A program made the position numbers and the translations under genes. The notes under the pieces are model-generated. The model did not search any database. It was not told where the DNA came from and was given only the letters and a program-made list of their open reading frames with translations. A DNA stretch of 64,000 nt. It comes from Terriglobales bacterium (lineage in GTDB: Bacteria; Acidobacteriota; Terriglobia; Bryobacterales; Bryobacteraceae). This document shows, piece after piece, positions 17,536-26,634 of this stretch (the first letter of the stretch is position 1; every line of letters begins with the position of its first letter). The stretch spans positions 48,878 to 112,877 of the forward strand of contig JAIXQP010000046.1 of the NCBI GenBank assembly GCA_027485675.1, read 5' to 3'.

Positions 17536-18747
17536 ATGAGCACTTTTTCCCGACGGAACTGGCTGGGCGCGGCCGGGTTAGCGACGTTGTTCCAAGAGAA
17601 CCCGGCGCTCGCGCAAAACGCGCCGATTGCCAAGAAAGACAACCTGAAAATCACGAAGCTTGAGACGATTCTCGTCAAGCCACGGTGGCTGTTCCTGAAG
17701 ATCCACACGAACGCCGGGATTGTCGGCTTGGGCGAGCCGGTCGTCGAAGGGCGCGCGCTCACCTGTGCCACGGCGATCAAGGAGATTGAACCGTACCTGG
17801 TAGGAAAGGACCCGCGCGCGGTGACGCACCACTGGCAGGCCATCTACCGCCATGCGTTCTATCGCGGCGGCCCGATCCTGACTTCGGCCCTCAGCGGCAT
17901 CGACCAGGCGCTCTGGGACATCAAGGGCAAGGCGCTCGGCGTGCCGGTGTACGAGCTTCTGGGCGGCCCCACGCGCAATCGAGTCCGCGTCTATGCGCAC
18001 TCGCGTACGCCGGAGTCGATGAAGGCGGACCTGAAAAAAGGCTTCACCGCGTTCAAGACCGGCCCCGCCAAGCGGCGTCCGGCGCGCTACATCGAAACCC
18101 CCGCCGAAGTGAAGTACGCGGTCGAAAAATTCGCGGAGCTGCGGGCGACCGTGGGCGACAACGTGGACATCGGCGTGGACTTCCACGGCGCAATTTCGCC
18201 GGCGCATGCCAAGATGCTCATCAAGGGCATGGAGCCATACAACCCCATGTTCATCGAAGAGCCCTGCCAGGCGCAGAACCACGACATCATGGCCGAAATT
18301 GCGCGCGGCACCCATCTGCCCATCGCCACCGGCGAACGCGTCTTCACCAAGTGGGGTTTCCGCGAAGTGCTCGAGAAAAAGGCCGCGACGATTCTGCAGC
18401 CGGACATGTGCCACGCGGGCGGCATCACCGAAGTGCGTCTGATCGCGGGGATGGCCGAAGCCTATTACGCAAGCATCGCGCCGCACAATCCGTTGGGTCC
18501 GATTTCGCTCGCCGCCGGCGTGCATCTGGCCGCCTCGATTCCGAACTTCCTGATTCAAGAGCAGGTGAGCCTGGGTGAGGGATACATCAAGAATCCGTTC
18601 AAGGTGAGCGAGGGCTATCTGGAGTTGCCGACGGGCCCCGGGCTCGGTATCGAACTCGATGAAAACGCCATGGCCGACAAGATCGGGCACGACTGGCGCA
18701 ACCAGGAGAGCTACGACGCGGATGACGGCTCCGTGGTGGATTGGTAA
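17536..18747 (+). CDS. dgoD: Galactonate dehydratase-like enolase-superfamily enzyme with Tat signal
   Basis: 403 residues from the ATG at 17536. The N-terminus MSTFSRRNWLGAAG is a twin-arginine signal, so the protein is probably exported, unlike cytoplasmic DgoD. Enolase-superfamily residues are in order: GVDFHGA (metal Asp and the catalytic His), FIEEP and ATGERVF (the other two acidic metal ligands), and the second His in SIAPHNPLGP. It dehydrates an aldonate such as D-galactonate to a 2-keto-3-deoxy acid, which the KDPG-type aldolase 12 bases downstream could then cleave. The dgoD name reflects closest resemblance; other aldonates are possible. Confidence 0.82.
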   Translation: MSTFSRRNWLGAAGLATLFQENPALAQNAPIAKKDNLKITKLETILVKPRWLFLKIHTNAGIVGLGEPVVEGRALTCATAIKEIEPYLVGKDPRAVTHHWQAIYRHAFYRGGPILTSALSGIDQALWDIKGKALGVPVYELLGGPTRNRVRVYAHSRTPESMKADLKKGFTAFKTGPAKRRPARYIETPAEVKYAVEKFAELRATVGDNVDIGVDFHGAISPAHAKMLIKGMEPYNPMFIEEPCQAQNHDIMAEIARGTHLPIATGERVFTKWGFREVLEKKAATILQPDMCHAGGITEVRLIAGMAEAYYASIAPHNPLGPISLAAGVHLAASIPNFLIQEQVSLGEGYIKNPFKVSEGYLELPTGPGLGIELDENAMADKIGHDWRNQESYDADDGSVVDW

Positions 18748-18759
18748 CCTAGTCGTTTC

Positions 18760-19407
18760 ATGACCAAACAGCAAATCGTTACCAGCATGCTCGAGATCGG
18801 GATCGTGCCGATCATCCGGGTGAACTCCGAGGAGGCGGCCATCAAGTCAATTGAAGCCGTTTACGAAGGCGGAATTCGTTCGGCGGAGATCACGATGACG
18901 ACGCCGGGAGCGATCCGGGCGCTCGAGAAGCTGGCCGATGCGTTTGGCGACAAGATGATTCTTGGCGCGGGGACGGTGCTCGATCCGGAGACCGCCCGCG
19001 CCACGATTCTCGCGGGAGCGCGATTCCTGGTCACGCCAGCGCTGAAGGTGGCGACGATTGAAATGGCGCGGCGCTACTCCACCGTCATTTGCCCCGGTGC
19101 GCTGACCCCCACCGAGATCCTGACGGCGTGGGAGGCGGGCGCGGACTTCGTGAAGGTGTTCCCCTGCTCGAACATGGGCGGGGCCAAGTACATCAAGGCC
19201 GTGAAAGCGCCGCTGCCGCAGGTGGAGATGATCCCGACGGGCGGCGTGAACCTCGAAACGATCGGCGACTTTCTGAAAGCCGGAGCGTCGGCGGTGGCCG
19301 TGGGTAGCGAACTGATCGACAACGAGACGATCAAGGCGGGCAAGTACGAAGTGTTCACCGAACGGGCCAAGCTGTTCCTGGCCGCGGTGAAGGCGGCACG
19401 GAGCTAA
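18760..19407 (+). CDS. 2-keto-3-deoxy-(6-phospho)gluconate/galactonate aldolase
   Basis: 215 residues with the KDPG/KHG aldolase order: general-base Glu43 in SAEITMTTPGA, GAGTVLD near 70-75, and the Schiff-base Lys132 in DFVKVFPCSN, followed by IPTGGVN phosphate/carboxylate loop. It splits a 2-keto-3-deoxy sugar acid to pyruvate and an aldehyde or aldehyde phosphate. The position directly after the dehydratase supports use on the dehydrated aldonate. A cytoplasmic location (no signal) contrasts with the Tat-signalled dehydratase. No KDG kinase is in the window. Confidence 0.88.
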   Translation: MTKQQIVTSMLEIGIVPIIRVNSEEAAIKSIEAVYEGGIRSAEITMTTPGAIRALEKLADAFGDKMILGAGTVLDPETARATILAGARFLVTPALKVATIEMARRYSTVICPGALTPTEILTAWEAGADFVKVFPCSNMGGAKYIKAVKAPLPQVEMIPTGGVNLETIGDFLKAGASAVAVGSELIDNETIKAGKYEVFTERAKLFLAAVKAARS

Positions 19408-19409
19408 TA

Positions 19410-19580
19410 ATGGCGATCAGCAAAGAGTTGCTCGAGATTCTGGTTTGTCCGCTGTGCAAGACGAGCCTGGAGATGAAGGCCGATGGCAGCGGGCTGAAGT
19501 GCGTACAGTGCCGCCGGGTCTACCCGATTCGGGATGAGATTCCGGTGATGCTGATTGACGAAGCGAAAGTCGAAGATTGA
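19410..19580 (+). CDS. Trm112-family zinc-ribbon protein
   Basis: 56 residues, too short for many gene finders. It contains LVCPLC (Cys13, Cys16) and KCVQCRRVYPIRDEIPVML (Cys31, Cys34), the standard bacterial Trm112/UPF0434 pattern; the four Cys can bind zinc. Bacterial members are linked to methyltransferase partners or are found beside lipid-A genes. The ATG is two bases after the aldolase stop, and the next gene starts with a TTG overlapping this gene's TGA, placing it in the heptosyltransferase-msbA run. Confidence 0.85.
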   Translation: MAISKELLEILVCPLCKTSLEMKADGSGLKCVQCRRVYPIRDEIPVMLIDEAKVED

Positions 19581-20467
19581 ACACCGTACTGGAGCAACTG
19601 CCCGAGGGCGCGAAGGTGGGCATCATCCGGCTGCGTTCGCTCGGCGATTGCGTGTTGACGACGCCGGCTATTCACCTGCTCAAGAGCTTCCGGCCGGATC
19701 TAAAGATCGCCGTCGTGGTGGAAGACCGGTTTGCGGCAATCTTCCGCGGCAACCCGGATGTGGACGCGGTGTTCACTCCGGCCATTGGCGAGTTAACACT
19801 CTGGGGCCCGCAGCTGGTAATCAACTTCCATGGCGGATCCCGCAGTATCTGGCTCACCGTGTTCGCCTTGGCGGGATGGCGGGCCGGCTTTCAACACTTC
19901 ACGGCGCAGGCGGTTTATAACGTGAAGATGCCGCGGGCGCAGAAGGTTTTCAAAGAGGAGCGGCCGGTACACACCGCGGAACATTTGGCATCGGGAATGT
20001 TTTATTTGGGAGTTCCGCTGACGGACGTGCCGCGGGCGCGCCTGTTCGCGCGGCCCCGGATGGTGGAGAAACCCTACGCGGTGATCCATCCGGTGGCCTC
20101 AGCGGCGGACAAAAGCTGGAGCCCGGCCGGATTCCGGGCCGTGGCGGAACACTTGCGGGAATTCGAACCGGTGTTCATTGGCGGTCCAGGCGATGACCTC
20201 TCAGCGTTCGCGGGATTCCGGACGATAGTGGGGGTCCCGCTCGAAGAGACGATGACGCTGCTCGAAGGCGCGTCCCTCTTCGTCGGCAACGATAGCGGGC
20301 CGGCGCATATGGCGGCGGCATTCGGCGTGAAGCAGGTGGTGATCTTCGGGCCATCGGACGCGGTGACGTGGGCGCCGTGGCGGGTGCGGGCGGAGGTAGT
20401 GAACGGGCGCGGGTCGATGGCGAACGTGACGGTGGACGAAGTGTTGGCGGCGGTGGACCGGTTATGA
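19577..20467 (+). CDS. Heptosyltransferase-like glycosyltransferase family 9
   Basis: 296 residues from a TTG start overlapping the previous stop. The GT9 pattern is clear: IIRLRSLGDCVLTTPAIHLLK at the N-terminus (acceptor domain) and VGNDSGPAHMAAAFG near residue 237 followed by VIFGPSD (ADP-heptose-binding domain). It probably adds heptose or another sugar to the lipopolysaccharide inner core on the cytoplasmic side. Overlap with msbA downstream (stop and start share bases at 20464-20467) supports a lipopolysaccharide assembly role. Confidence 0.88.
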   Translation: MNTVLEQLPEGAKVGIIRLRSLGDCVLTTPAIHLLKSFRPDLKIAVVVEDRFAAIFRGNPDVDAVFTPAIGELTLWGPQLVINFHGGSRSIWLTVFALAGWRAGFQHFTAQAVYNVKMPRAQKVFKEERPVHTAEHLASGMFYLGVPLTDVPRARLFARPRMVEKPYAVIHPVASAADKSWSPAGFRAVAEHLREFEPVFIGGPGDDLSAFAGFRTIVGVPLEETMTLLEGASLFVGNDSGPAHMAAAFGVKQVVIFGPSDAVTWAPWRVRAEVVNGRGSMANVTVDEVLAAVDRL

Positions 20468-22197
20468 AGCGGATCCTCCAATACGTGCGGCCCTACGCGG
20501 GGTCGCTCATCGCGTCGGTGCTATTGATGGCGCTGGCGGGCGGGGCGCAAGGGTTAATTGCGTATCTCATCCGGCCGATCTATGACCAGGTGCTCAGCGC
20601 CGACGGTCCGGACGGCTATGTCACCGGGGTCATGGCGATCGTCATTGCCGCGTTTTTCGTGCGCGGCGCCTCGGACTATTTCGGCAACTACCTCGTCAAC
20701 CGCGTCGGCATTTCGGCGGTCACCGACCTGCGGCAGGCCGTCTTCGAACGCGTGCTGCGGCAGGACGCACAGTTTTTCGAAACCACCTCAACAGGCCGCC
20801 TGATGTCGTCGATCATGAACGACATCGAGAAGATCCAAGTGGCGACCTCGCACATTCTGGCCGACTGGATGCGGCAGACCTTCGTGGCGCTTTCCTTGCT
20901 GTTCGTGATCTTTCAGACCTCCTGGAAGCTGGCGCTGTTCAGTGTCACCGTGGTGCCGATCGTGATGCTGCCGACCGTGCAGTTGGGGCGGAAGATTCGC
21001 CGGTCCACGCGAAAGGCGCAGGACGATACGGCCGAAGTGAACCAGATTCTGCAGGAGACCCTCAGCGGGCACCATGTCGTGAAGTCGTTCGGCGCGGAGG
21101 CGGTGGAGTCCACCCGGTTCCGCGAAGCCGGGCGGCGGCTGCGGCGGAGTAATTTGAAGTACGTGATGCAGCAGGCGATTGCGTCGCCACTCATCGAGTT
21201 CATGGGCGCGGTCACCGTGATTGGGCTCCTCATCTACGCCCGGACTGAGATCCGCGCCGGAGCCATGACGGCGGGCGAGTTCACCAGCTTCGTCATCGCG
21301 CTGCTGATGCTGTACGAGCCGGTGAAGCGGCTGGTGGGCATCCACAACATTTTCCAGCAGGCGCTCGGTGCGTCACAGAAAGTGTTCGAATATCTGGATC
21401 AACCGTCCACGGTCGTGAGCGGCCAGCGGGAGCTGCGGAAGTTTGAGCGTGACATTGCTATAGAGCATTTAACCTTCCGCTATCCAACCAGCGAGGGGCC
21501 GGTCTTGTCGGATGTCTCCATCACGGTCAAGGCCGGAGAGATCGTGGCGCTGGTGGGGCCAAGCGGCGCGGGCAAGTCGACCTTGGCTTCCCTGCTGCCG
21601 CGGTTCTACGATCCGGAGGCGGGACAGATCCGGATCGACGGCGTGGACCTGCGCGAGTTGACGCTCGATTCCTTGCGCCAGCAGATTGGGATTGTGGCTC
21701 AGGATACGTTTCTGTTCAACGACACGGTAGCGAACAATCTTCGGTATGGCCGCCCGGGAGCGAGTGAAGAGGAGGTGCGGGAGGCGGCGCGGAATGCGCT
21801 GGCGCTCGACTTCATTGAGCAGTTGCCGCAGGGGTTTGAGACAGTGATCGGCGAGCGCGGCACGCGCCTCTCAGGCGGGCAGCGGCAGCGGATCTCGATC
21901 GCGCGGGCCTTGTTGAAGAATGCGCCGGTGCTGGTGCTCGACGAAGCGACCTCCCACCTGGATACCGAGAGCGAAGTGCTGGTGCAGGGAGCGTTGGGGA
22001 ACCTGATGCAAGGGCGGACGGTGATCGTGATCGCGCACCGGTTATCCACGATTCGCCGAGCGGACAAGATCTTCGTATTAGAGAGAGGGCGGATAGTGGA
22101 AACCGGCCGGCACGAGGAACTGATAGCGGCCGGGGGAATGTACCAGCGGCTGCACGAGTTACAGTTCCTTGAACCAGAGCCTCCGGCTTCTGCATAA
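20464..22197 (+). CDS. msbA: Lipid A export ATP-binding/permease protein MsbA
   Basis: 577 residues: an N-terminal six-helix exporter domain and a C-terminal ATPase with Walker A GPSGAGKST, signature LSGGQRQR, Walker B VLVLDEATSHLD and H-loop AHRLST, all intact. This is a half-transporter that works as a homodimer to flip lipid A-core. The ATG at 20464 overlaps the stop of the glycosyltransferase. Other type-I exporters have the same layout, but the neighbour with a GT9 enzyme favours MsbA. Confidence 0.9.
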   Translation: MKRILQYVRPYAGSLIASVLLMALAGGAQGLIAYLIRPIYDQVLSADGPDGYVTGVMAIVIAAFFVRGASDYFGNYLVNRVGISAVTDLRQAVFERVLRQDAQFFETTSTGRLMSSIMNDIEKIQVATSHILADWMRQTFVALSLLFVIFQTSWKLALFSVTVVPIVMLPTVQLGRKIRRSTRKAQDDTAEVNQILQETLSGHHVVKSFGAEAVESTRFREAGRRLRRSNLKYVMQQAIASPLIEFMGAVTVIGLLIYARTEIRAGAMTAGEFTSFVIALLMLYEPVKRLVGIHNIFQQALGASQKVFEYLDQPSTVVSGQRELRKFERDIAIEHLTFRYPTSEGPVLSDVSITVKAGEIVALVGPSGAGKSTLASLLPRFYDPEAGQIRIDGVDLRELTLDSLRQQIGIVAQDTFLFNDTVANNLRYGRPGASEEEVREAARNALALDFIEQLPQGFETVIGERGTRLSGGQRQRISIARALLKNAPVLVLDEATSHLDTESEVLVQGALGNLMQGRTVIVIAHRLSTIRRADKIFVLERGRIVETGRHEELIAAGGMYQRLHELQFLEPEPPASA

Positions 22198-22207
22198 TGG
22201 AAGGCTC

Positions 22208-23101
22208 ATGAGCATACGCAGTATGACGGGGTTTGCGCGGGTCCGGCGGCAGAGCCCGGATGGCGAGGCAGTGGTCACCGTGAAGAGCGTCAACCATCGC
22301 GGCCTGGATCTGCACTTCCAGATGCCCACGGTGTTGGACCCCTACGAGACAGCCATGCGCGGGCTCATCCGGAAGCGGATGTCGCGCGGGCATATTGAGA
22401 TCCGGGTGCAGTATCACCGGAACAAGACCCAGGCGGTTTCCGCGCTGAATGTGGCACTGCTCGACACCTACCTCGAAGCGTTCCGCCAGGCCGGTAACCG
22501 GCATTCGGTTACCTCGGAGCCCGACCTGAACGCCGCGCTGCGCGTGCCCGGAATGTTTGAGCCGGCCGTGGACCAGGAGCCGGAGCCGGAACTCGAAGCC
22601 TTCCTCGTGGCCCTGCTCGACGAAGCCCTCAGCGAGTTGAACAAAGTCCGCGAACGCGAAGGCGCCGAAACAGCCATCGTGTTGCGCGAGCGAACCGCGT
22701 CGATCCGTGAAGCCGTCAAGACCGTGCGGGAGATCCGCAGCCGGGCGCTGCCGGCTTTTCAACAGCGGCTCCGCGAGCGATTGACCGAGTTGCTCGGCGG
22801 AGCAACGCTCGATCCCCAGCGCCTGGTCCAGGAAGCGGCAATCCTGGCCGACCGCAGCGACATCGGCGAAGAGATCGCCCGGCTGGAGATCCACTCCGAA
22901 CAGTTGGACCAGATGCTGGCCAAAGGCGGCGAAGCCGGCAAGAAGATGGATTTCCTGCTGCAGGAGATGAACCGGGAGGCCAACACGATGCTCTCGAAAA
23001 CGAACGGAATCGGCGAGCAGGGGCTGACGCTCACCGAAGTGGCCCTCGGCATCAAGGCCGACATCGAAAAGATCCGGGAGCAATCGCTGAACTTGGAATG
23101 A
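22208..23101 (+). CDS. yicC: YicC-family endoribonuclease/stress protein
   Basis: 297 residues from the ATG at 22208 (GGAAGG precedes it). The diagnostic N-terminus S-I-R-S-M-T-G-F-A-R and the C-terminal EMNREANTMLSKTNG with a final GIKADIEKIREQ are characteristic of the YicC/DUF1732 family, whose E. coli member was reported as an RNA-cleaving protein. It overlaps gmk by 4 bases, the conserved bacterial order yicC-gmk-rpoZ. A CATAAT hexamer at 22193-22198 may give a local promoter. Confidence 0.92.
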   Translation: MSIRSMTGFARVRRQSPDGEAVVTVKSVNHRGLDLHFQMPTVLDPYETAMRGLIRKRMSRGHIEIRVQYHRNKTQAVSALNVALLDTYLEAFRQAGNRHSVTSEPDLNAALRVPGMFEPAVDQEPEPELEAFLVALLDEALSELNKVREREGAETAIVLRERTASIREAVKTVREIRSRALPAFQQRLRERLTELLGGATLDPQRLVQEAAILADRSDIGEEIARLEIHSEQLDQMLAKGGEAGKKMDFLLQEMNREANTMLSKTNGIGEQGLTLTEVALGIKADIEKIREQSLNLE

Positions 23102-23700
23102 GCATCCTCTTCGTCATCTCGGCACCCTCCGGAACCGGCAAGTCGACCATTCTGCGCGACGCCCGGCGCACCGACCCTCGGCTGACTTTTTCAAGAAGCT
23201 ACACCACGCGGGCGCCGCGGGGGCCCGAGCAGGAGGGCGTGGACTATTACTTCACGAGCAAGGAAGAGTTCGAACGGCGCGCTGCCGCGGGCGAGTTTCT
23301 CGAATATGCCAATGTTTTCGGCAACTACTACGGCACCCACAAGAGCGAGATCGACCGGGCAGCGGCGGCGGGCTGCGACCTGGTCATGGACATCGACGTG
23401 CAGGGTGCGAGACAATTACGAGAGCGAGTACCTGACGCCGTACTGATTTTTGTTTTGCCGCCGGACCGATCCGAGTTGGAGCGCCGCTTGCGAGCCCGAT
23501 CTCAGGATCAGCCGGAAGTGATTGAGCGCCGCCTGCGGGAAGCCAAGGCGGAAACTAGCCAGTGCGGTATCTACGACTACATTCTCATCAACGATGAACT
23601 GGACGCCGCCGTGGCGGACCTTCGCAGTATCATCCGGGCAGAACGGCTACGCCGCTACCGGATGGAAGGCCCGGTGCAGCGAGTATTGGGTTCGTTTTAG
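23098..23700 (+). CDS. gmk: Guanylate kinase
   Basis: 200 residues. The P-loop APSGTGKST is at residues 9-17; the GMP-binding segment SRSYTTRAPRGPEQEGVDYYF and lid region follow. It phosphorylates GMP to GDP with ATP. ATGA overlap with yicC and the omega-subunit gene 14 bases downstream are the conserved arrangement. Confidence 0.96.
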   Translation: MSILFVISAPSGTGKSTILRDARRTDPRLTFSRSYTTRAPRGPEQEGVDYYFTSKEEFERRAAAGEFLEYANVFGNYYGTHKSEIDRAAAAGCDLVMDIDVQGARQLRERVPDAVLIFVLPPDRSELERRLRARSQDQPEVIERRLREAKAETSQCGIYDYILINDELDAAVADLRSIIRAERLRRYRMEGPVQRVLGSF

Positions 23701-23714
23701 AGGTATTGAGTTCC

Positions 23715-23966
23715 ATGGCCGATTCCACCACCCCCCGCAACGCAAATTTCGCGATTCCGGACGACCCCGAGTCCAGCACCTACCGCTTCATCATCGTCGC
23801 GGCGAAGCGCGCGCGGCAGCTGCAGAACGGCAACCGCTCGTTCCTGCCGACCACCTCGCGCAAACCCACCGTGACCGCCCTCGAAGAGGTGCGCCGCGGA
23901 TTGATTCAGTACGAAGACCCGATTCGCGACGCGAATCTGGCCGATATCGCGTCGAGACGCGGTTAA
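23715..23966 (+). CDS. rpoZ: RNA polymerase omega subunit
   Basis: 83 residues from the ATG at 23715 (a TTG three codons upstream is possible). It shows YRFIIVAAKRARQLQNG, the conserved omega helix, and KPTVTALEEVRRG in the second conserved helix. It stabilises the beta-prime subunit in RNA polymerase. The context between gmk and coaBC is standard and decides the call, since omega sequences vary widely. Confidence 0.92.
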   Translation: MADSTTPRNANFAIPDDPESSTYRFIIVAAKRARQLQNGNRSFLPTTSRKPTVTALEEVRRGLIQYEDPIRDANLADIASRRG

Positions 23967-23979
23967 ACCTGAGGGCGGC

Positions 23980-25191
23980 ATGAACGTCGTCCTGGGAGTT
24001 GGTGGCGGGATTGCTGCTTATAAGGCGGCGGAGTTGGCGCGCGCGCTGATGCGCCGGGGGTGTACCGTCAACACCGTCATGACCGGGAGCGCCACGGAGT
24101 TCATTCAGCCGTTGACCTTTGCCGCCCTCACCGGACGCAAGGTCATCACTGGCCTCTTCGACGGCCATTCGCCGGAGGCCGTGCTGGCGAGTTCCGTCGA
24201 ACACATCGGCGTAGCGCAGGAGAATGACGTGCTGGTGGTCGCGCCGGCGACGGCGGATTTGCTCGCGAAGTTTGCCCACGGACTCGCCGACGACTTCCTT
24301 TCGACGTTGTACCTGGCCTTCACCGGCCCCGTCGTACTCGCACCGGCGATGAACACGAACATGTGGGAGCATGCGGCCACCCGGACCAATCTGGCCACCC
24401 TGCGGGACCGGGGCCACCGGATCATCGGCCCGGATAGCGGCGACTTGGCCTGCGGCACGGTGGGGCCAGGCCGCTTGGCCGAAGTGGAAGCCATCGCCGA
24501 TGCGGCCGTAGCCATTTTGCGCAAGCAGGACTTGAGCGGAGAGACGGTGGTGCTTACCGCCGGCCCCACTCAGGAAGCGATTGACCCGGTGCGATACATC
24601 TCGAACCGCTCGAGCGGCAAGATGGGTTACGCGCTGGCGGAAGCGGCCGCCTCCCGGGGAGCCCGTGTGGTGCTGGTGAGCGGTCCAGTGCACCTGCCGC
24701 CCCCGTCGGGCGTCGAAGTGGTAACCGTGCGTTCCGCGCGGGAGATGCGCGATGCGGTGATGGCCAACCTCGAACCGGCGACGATCTTGATCAAGGCCGC
24801 CGCGGTGGCCGACTATCACGTGACGGAGGTCGCCCCCCAGAAGCTCAAGAAGACCGCCGCGCGCGTGACCCTGGACCTCGACCCCACCCCCGACATTCTG
24901 GCCGAAGTGGGCGCCAAGAAGGGCGACCGGCTGCTGATCGGCTTTGCCGCCGAAACGCAGAACCTCGTCGCGGAAGCCAAGCGCAAGATGACCACGAAGA
25001 ACGCGGACATGGTCGTGGCCAATCTCGTCAACCAGGCCGGCACCGGATTCGAGTCCGACGAAAACGAAGTGACGCTCGTGCTGCGGACGGGAGAGACGAT
25101 CCACATCGAACGGGCCTCGAAACGCGACGTCGCCCATCAAATTTTTGATCAGGCGCTACGGCTCCGGCTGGCGCTTCACGCAAAGCAATGA
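23980..25191 (+). CDS. coaBC: Bifunctional phosphopantothenoylcysteine decarboxylase/PPC synthetase
   Basis: 403 residues with two enzymes in one chain. CoaC: GGGIAAYKAAEL, the active His in VEHIGVAQ, PAMNTNMW, and the Cys-containing flap GDLACGTVGPGRL. CoaB from about residue 185: TAGPTQEAIDPVRYISN, SSGKMGYALAEAA and KAAAVADYHV. It makes 4'-phosphopantetheine for coenzyme A. It lies 13 bases after rpoZ and overlaps the uracil-DNA glycosylase by 4. Confidence 0.95.
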   Translation: MNVVLGVGGGIAAYKAAELARALMRRGCTVNTVMTGSATEFIQPLTFAALTGRKVITGLFDGHSPEAVLASSVEHIGVAQENDVLVVAPATADLLAKFAHGLADDFLSTLYLAFTGPVVLAPAMNTNMWEHAATRTNLATLRDRGHRIIGPDSGDLACGTVGPGRLAEVEAIADAAVAILRKQDLSGETVVLTAGPTQEAIDPVRYISNRSSGKMGYALAEAAASRGARVVLVSGPVHLPPPSGVEVVTVRSAREMRDAVMANLEPATILIKAAAVADYHVTEVAPQKLKKTAARVTLDLDPTPDILAEVGAKKGDRLLIGFAAETQNLVAEAKRKMTTKNADMVVANLVNQAGTGFESDENEVTLVLRTGETIHIERASKRDVAHQIFDQALRLRLALHAKQ

Positions 25192-26000
25192 CGCGGGATG
25201 AAATTCGCCAGTTCCTTGAGTTCTACCAGGACTTAGGGGTGAAGACGATCTTCGAGCGCGGCTCGGCATTACAGGCCGAATCCCTGCCGGAACTCGTCGA
25301 CGACCTCAACAGCCTGCTGCCGCCGTTGCCCGCCGCCAAGGCCACGCCGAAGCCCCCGCCCCCAACGGCCCCGCCCCCCGCCCCAATGAAAATTACCCCT
25401 CCCACCCTCATCCCGCTCGCCCCCGAAGGCGACACCATGCAGGCCATCCGCGCCGACATTGGGGACTGCCGCCGCTGCCGGCTGTGTGAAGGGCGCAACC
25501 AAATCGTCTTCGGCTCCGGCAACGAAGGTGCCCGTCTCGTCTTCGTGGGCGAAGGGCCCGGCGCCGACGAGGACGCCAGCGGCCTCCCCTTCGTCGGCCG
25601 CGCCGGCCAGTTGCTGACGCAGATGATTGAAGGCACAGCCGCCAAGGAAGGCATCAAGATCCTCCGGCCCGATGTCTATATCGCCAACGTCGTCAAGTGC
25701 CGGCCGCCGGAGAACCGCACCCCGATGCCCGACGAAATGGAGATCTGCGGCCAGTTCCTGTTCCGGCAGTTGTTGGCCATCAAGCCGAAGGCGATCTGCG
25801 CGCTCGGGTCGACTGCGGCGAAGGCGCTGCTCGGCACCAAGGAGGGCGTCACCAAACTCCGGGGCAACTGGCAGCGCTGGTACGACATCCCGGTCATGGT
25901 GACCTATCATCCGTCGTATCTCCTGCGCCCCTACAACCAGAACGCCAAGCGCGAAGCTTGGGAAGACCTGAAGAAGGTTCTGCACTTCGTCTATGACTAA
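25188..26000 (+). CDS. Family 4 (Fe-S) uracil-DNA glycosylase
   Basis: 270 residues. A short N-terminal helical region is joined by a Pro/Ala linker (about residues 46-74) to a family 4 UDG domain: CRRCRLC for the first [4Fe-4S] ligands, GEGPGADED water-activating loop, FVGRAGQLL, VKCRPPENR, and the C-terminal TYHPSYLLR loop that binds uracil. Removes uracil from DNA. ATGA overlap with coaBC and an 8-base overlap with tmk make it part of the operon. Confidence 0.93.
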   Translation: MTRDEIRQFLEFYQDLGVKTIFERGSALQAESLPELVDDLNSLLPPLPAAKATPKPPPPTAPPPAPMKITPPTLIPLAPEGDTMQAIRADIGDCRRCRLCEGRNQIVFGSGNEGARLVFVGEGPGADEDASGLPFVGRAGQLLTQMIEGTAAKEGIKILRPDVYIANVVKCRPPENRTPMPDEMEICGQFLFRQLLAIKPKAICALGSTAAKALLGTKEGVTKLRGNWQRWYDIPVMVTYHPSYLLRPYNQNAKREAWEDLKKVLHFVYD

Positions 26001-26634
26001 GCGCGGCTTCTTCGTTTCCTTCGAAGGCGGCGACGGCTGCGGCAAGACGACGCAGATGCGGCTGCTACTCGAGCGTCTGCGGGCGTTGGGCAAAGACGTG
26101 CTCGAAACCGCGGAACCCGGCGGCACGCCGATCGGACGGCAGATCCGGCGCATCTTGCTCGATTCCGCGAACGACGCGCTATCGCCGCGCGCCGAACTGC
26201 TGCTCTATTTCGCCTGCCGCGCCCAAAACGTGGACGAGTGGATCCGGCCGGCCCTAGCCGCCGGCCGCATCGTCGTCAGCGACCGCTTCACCGATTCAAC
26301 GCTCGCCTATCAGGGCGAAGGACGCGGTCTGACCCCGGCACTCGTTCGCGAGTTGCACGGCATCGCCTGCCAGGAGGTGCTGCCCGATTTGACGATCTAT
26401 CTGGACATCGACTATCAAACCGGCCTCGCCCGCGCCCGCGCCCGCAATGCCAATCAGGAAGGGCCCGACGAGTCCCGGATGGAGGCCGAAGCCGCCGAGT
26501 TCCACGATCGGGTCCGGCGCGGCTATCTAGCGCTGGCGACCGCCGAACCCAGGCGCATCCGGACCATTGACGCGAGCCAAAGCGTCGAGGCCGTGGCCGC
26601 CGCGATTTGGGCAGAGGTGCAGCCGCATGTATGA
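25993..26634 (+). CDS. tmk: Thymidylate kinase
   Basis: 213 residues. P-loop FEGGDGCGKTTQ near residues 7-18, the DRFTDSTLAYQG motif near 97-108, and an Arg-rich lid after YLDIDYQTGLARARAR. Converts dTMP to dTDP. It overlaps the glycosylase gene before and the DNA polymerase subunit gene after it by 8 bases each, an order (tmk-holB) common in bacteria. Confidence 0.96.
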   Translation: MTKRGFFVSFEGGDGCGKTTQMRLLLERLRALGKDVLETAEPGGTPIGRQIRRILLDSANDALSPRAELLLYFACRAQNVDEWIRPALAAGRIVVSDRFTDSTLAYQGEGRGLTPALVRELHGIACQEVLPDLTIYLDIDYQTGLARARARNANQEGPDESRMEAEAAEFHDRVRRGYLALATAEPRRIRTIDASQSVEAVAAAIWAEVQPHV

